A DNA stretch of 7,095 bases, taken from a bacterium. Lineage in GTDB: Bacteria; UBP13; UBA5359. Position 1 is the first letter of the stretch. Each line of letters begins with the position of its first letter. The position numbers and the translations under genes are program-made. Under the pieces are notes generated by a model. That model searched no databases and was not told where the DNA came from. It saw only the letters and a list, made by a program, of their open reading frames with translations. Positions 5,581 to 7,095 of the stretch are shown in pieces. The stretch is from assembly GCA_028699365.1 (NCBI GenBank), contig JAQVUQ010000140.1, positions 1 through 7,095 on the forward strand, written 5' to 3'.

Positions 5581-6611
5581 GTGATAAACAATTAAAGGAC
5601 ATATCAGCGTCTATCCGACAACGATTGCTTAACCTGCGTGGCGAGTTAGGCGAGAACTTCATGATCATCCTGAACAGGTATGCGCGTGAAAGATTGCTGT
5701 ACCGAATCAGCGTCTCTCCGCATAGCCAACGCTTTATCCTGAAGGGCGCAACGCTCTTTATGCTATGGGATGATCAGCCGCATAGGGTAACACAGGATAT
5801 AGACCTGCTCGGATCAGGAGACAGCACTGTCCCGGAGTTCGTTCGAGTCTTCCGGGAGATCTGTTGTTTGCATGTAGACGACGATGGGTTGCGGTATCCA
5901 GTAAACGAGATAACCGGAGAGGAAATCCGAGAAGATCAAGTATACGGCGGCATCAGGATCAAACTCAGTGCCTATCTTGGCAAGGTGCGTATTCCAATGC
6001 AGGTCGATATCGGCTTCGGTGATACCGTGACTCCAGGGCCGGAGTCCGTAAATCTTCCAACCTTGCTTGATCTACCGGCCCCAAAGCTGCGCGCGTATCC
6101 GCGTGAGACGGTGGTTGCTGAGAAAGCACAGGCAATAGTAGCCTTAGGCATGGCAAACAGTAGGATGAAGGACTTCTATGACCTGTGGGTGCTATCCATG
6201 AAGCATGAGTTTAATGGCCGATCCCTCTCCGAAGCCTTGCATGCGACATTTGCAAGACGCCAAACGGTTATTCCGGAAGACGTGCCTCTGGGACTTTCGG
6301 AGGAGTTCGGAGTAGACGAGGTTAAGCGTGTGCAATGGTTGGCATTTATACGCAAGTCGGGTTTGGCTGCTGATAGTGGACCAGAGTTGCTTGCGGTGGT
6401 TAATGCAATACGGGCATTCCTATTGTGTCCGATGGAAGCGGCGAGAGAGGGGCGTCCCCTTGATTTGAAGTGGTTCCCGGACAGCGGATGGTCAAGCATT
6501 AATGATAAAGTCTGTAGGGAAAGCTCTCAATCGGTGCACGAAAAGCTGGAGAGTGCACTGCAGGAGGTCAATGCAAGATATCCTGAAGCACTGAAGGGAT
6601 TGGCAGAGTAA
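5577..6611 (+). CDS. abiEii: AbiEii-type nucleotidyltransferase toxin
   Basis: This 344-residue protein belongs to the AbiEii/AbiGii (DUF1814) branch of the polymerase-beta-like nucleotidyltransferases. Motif I is present as LKGATLF (55-61) with T-x-D74-x-D76 (VTQDIDLLG). A third acidic residue, D144, lies in MQVDIGFGD. The family's E-x-x-x-AEK segment is at 177-183 (ETVVAEKAQA) and KDFYDLW is at 198-204. All expected catalytic positions look intact, so the toxin is probably functional. Related MenT toxins add nucleotides to tRNA 3' ends, and AbiEii of lactic streptococci binds GTP and causes reversible growth arrest during phage infection. The substrate here is unknown. The start overlaps the antitoxin stop by four bases, with GGAG at 5565-5568 as ribosome site. 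No terminator is visible behind the gene. Confidence 0.9.
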   Translation: MSDKQLKDISASIRQRLLNLRGELGENFMIILNRYARERLLYRISVSPHSQRFILKGATLFMLWDDQPHRVTQDIDLLGSGDSTVPEFVRVFREICCLHVDDDGLRYPVNEITGEEIREDQVYGGIRIKLSAYLGKVRIPMQVDIGFGDTVTPGPESVNLPTLLDLPAPKLRAYPRETVVAEKAQAIVALGMANSRMKDFYDLWVLSMKHEFNGRSLSEALHATFARRQTVIPEDVPLGLSEEFGVDEVKRVQWLAFIRKSGLAADSGPELLAVVNAIRAFLLCPMEAAREGRPLDLKWFPDSGWSSINDKVCRESSQSVHEKLESALQEVNARYPEALKGLAE

Positions 6612-6678
6612 TGGGGATTGTCTTTCTTACATTGGAGAATATTCTAAGATTCCATTTATGCTAATTCGCACAAATTAC

Positions 6679-6706
6679 TCGACAATTATATCATATTTGA
6701 TATAAT
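6679..6706 (+). promoter_or_regulatory. Promoter of the higBA-type operon
   Basis: TCGACA (6679-6684, 5 of 6 to consensus) and a perfect TATAAT (6701-6706) are spaced by 16 bases. Transcription would start near 6713, only about 14 bases before the toxin ATG and just before its GAGG ribosome site (6715-6718). Confidence 0.7.
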
Positions 6707-6710
6707 TGTC
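6681..6710 (+). promoter_or_regulatory. Perfect 13-4-13 palindromic operator over the higBA promoter
   Basis: GACAATTATATCA (6681-6693) and TGATATAATTGTC (6698-6710) are exact reverse complements separated by TATT. The palindrome contains most of the -35 box and the whole -10 box, so a dimeric repressor bound here would exclude RNA polymerase. HigA-type antitoxins repress their operons in this way, and one is expected just downstream. The AT-rich stem without a T-tract argues against a terminator for abiEii. Confidence 0.75.
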
Positions 6711-6726
6711 GTATGAGGCATGGAAC

Positions 6727-7092
6727 ATGAATTGGGAAATAGAGTTATATGCAAAAGAAAACGGGGAAATTCCCGTATTGGAGTTCCAGCGCAGCCTTAC
6801 TGCCAAACACCGGGCTAAGTCTACTCGTGATATAGACATGCTGGCGGAGTTTGGAACGCTTCTTCGGGAGCCTTATGTAAAGGCTGTCAAAGGAGAAAGG
6901 TACAAGGGCTTGTGGGAACTCCGGACAAAGTTTGCCAGTGACATATCGCGTATATTCTATTTTCTGCCCGTTGGCAACCGTTTCGTTTTGCTTAATGGGT
7001 ATGTGAAAAAGGACATGAAGCTCGATAGCCGCGAACTGGATATCGCGAAGAGATATATGGAAGACTATCTAAGGAGGACGCAAGATGAATAG
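6727..7092 (+). CDS. HigB/Gp49-like toxin (RelE superfamily mRNA interferase)
   Basis: This 121-residue protein matches the phage-derived Gp49-like/HigB family (PF05973 type). It has an N-terminal VLEFQRSL helix, the core GLWELRTKFASDISRIFYF (61-79), and the terminal GYVKKDMKLDSRELDIAKRYMEDYL segment (91-115). R66 and R75 in the core and K94-K95 are typical basic residues of the RelE fold. Such toxins cleave mRNA on the ribosome, and an HTH antitoxin usually follows. ATG 6727 was chosen because GAGG (6715-6718) stands 8 bases upstream. The in-frame TTG at 6706 lies inside the -10 box and the operator, so it cannot be the start. The last codons overlap the next gene's start (7085), the usual toxin-first arrangement of higBA. 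The gene has its own promoter and operator and is separate from the abiE operon. Confidence 0.85.
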   Translation: MNWEIELYAKENGEIPVLEFQRSLTAKHRAKSTRDIDMLAEFGTLLREPYVKAVKGERYKGLWELRTKFASDISRIFYFLPVGNRFVLLNGYVKKDMKLDSRELDIAKRYMEDYLRRTQDE

Positions 7093-7095
7093 GAC
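7085..7095 (+). CDS. Start of the probable HigA-type antitoxin gene (cut by window end)
   Basis: An ATG at 7085 (first residues M-N-R) follows a full AGGAGG (7072-7077) at 7-base spacing. It overlaps the toxin gene's last eight bases in another frame. Only three complete codons are inside the window, so the product cannot be read. By position and by family convention it should be an XRE/HTH antitoxin that binds the palindrome at 6681-6710. Confidence 0.6.

Noticed and set aside
6636-6645. 10-bp palindrome AGAATATTCT behind abiEii
   Set aside because: It is short and AT-rich with no T-tract and no promoter element nearby, and could easily be chance.
6706-6726. TTG start extending the HigB-type toxin by seven residues
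   Set aside because: The TTG lies within the -10 box and operator, upstream of the predicted transcript start. The ATG at 6727 has a GAGG at good spacing.
1-7095. CRISPR array, tRNA or rRNA genes
   Set aside because: No regularly spaced repeats, cloverleaf-type pattern or conserved rRNA segment was seen. The repeats found are dispersed and tied to the RAYT family.

Overview
The window is an accessory region of a bacterial chromosome or large contig. It contains no rRNA, tRNA or housekeeping marker, so the host cannot be named. The moderate GC content, sigma70-like promoters and Shine-Dalgarno sites indicate an ordinary bacterium. The repeat family (TCAGACCTCGAATTTAG and GGGACGTAC/GTCCC ends beside REP-associated tyrosine transposases) reminds me of environmental lineages such as Omnitrophota, Kiritimatiellota or Deltaproteobacteria, but this is only an impression.

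Layout, all genes on the + strand. Bases 1-172 hold a doubtful 48-codon membrane ORF that runs into a short repeat (R1). A DUF3883 protein with a PD-(D/E)XK-type core follows at 285-1136. The 357-base gap 1137-1493 is not empty. It holds the 5' stump of an RDD-type membrane protein gene (1202-1263) cut off by a second R1 copy, a roughly 71-bp MITE-like relic of a RAYT element (1300-1370), and a strong promoter (1421-1449). Next is a large SEC-C zinc-motif protein (1494-3266). A complete RAYT element (3342-4088) has hairpin ends inverted relative to each other around an intact transposase gene (3402-4073). An unidentified six-helix membrane protein (4127-4807) and a solo RAYT-type end (4832-4859) follow.

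The right third carries two toxin-antitoxin modules in tandem. The first is abiEi-abiEii (4978-6611), a type IV/AbiE phage-abortive-infection type pair with ATGA-overlapping genes. Its promoter's -10 box lies inside one arm of a perfect 9-bp inverted repeat. The second is a HigB/Gp49-type RelE-superfamily toxin (6727-7092), followed by the first codons of its probable antitoxin (from 7085, cut by the window edge). Its promoter sits almost entirely within a perfect 13-4-13 palindrome (6681-6710).

Overall this looks like a patchwork of single-promoter cargo cassettes: a nuclease-like protein, a SEC-C protein, a membrane protein and two TA modules. Relics or intact copies of one RAYT family lie at most of the joints. 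In two places the repeat sits directly behind a truncated 5' gene fragment, suggesting that repeat-associated rearrangement shaped the region. The sequence does not prove that these cassettes form one cooperating system.
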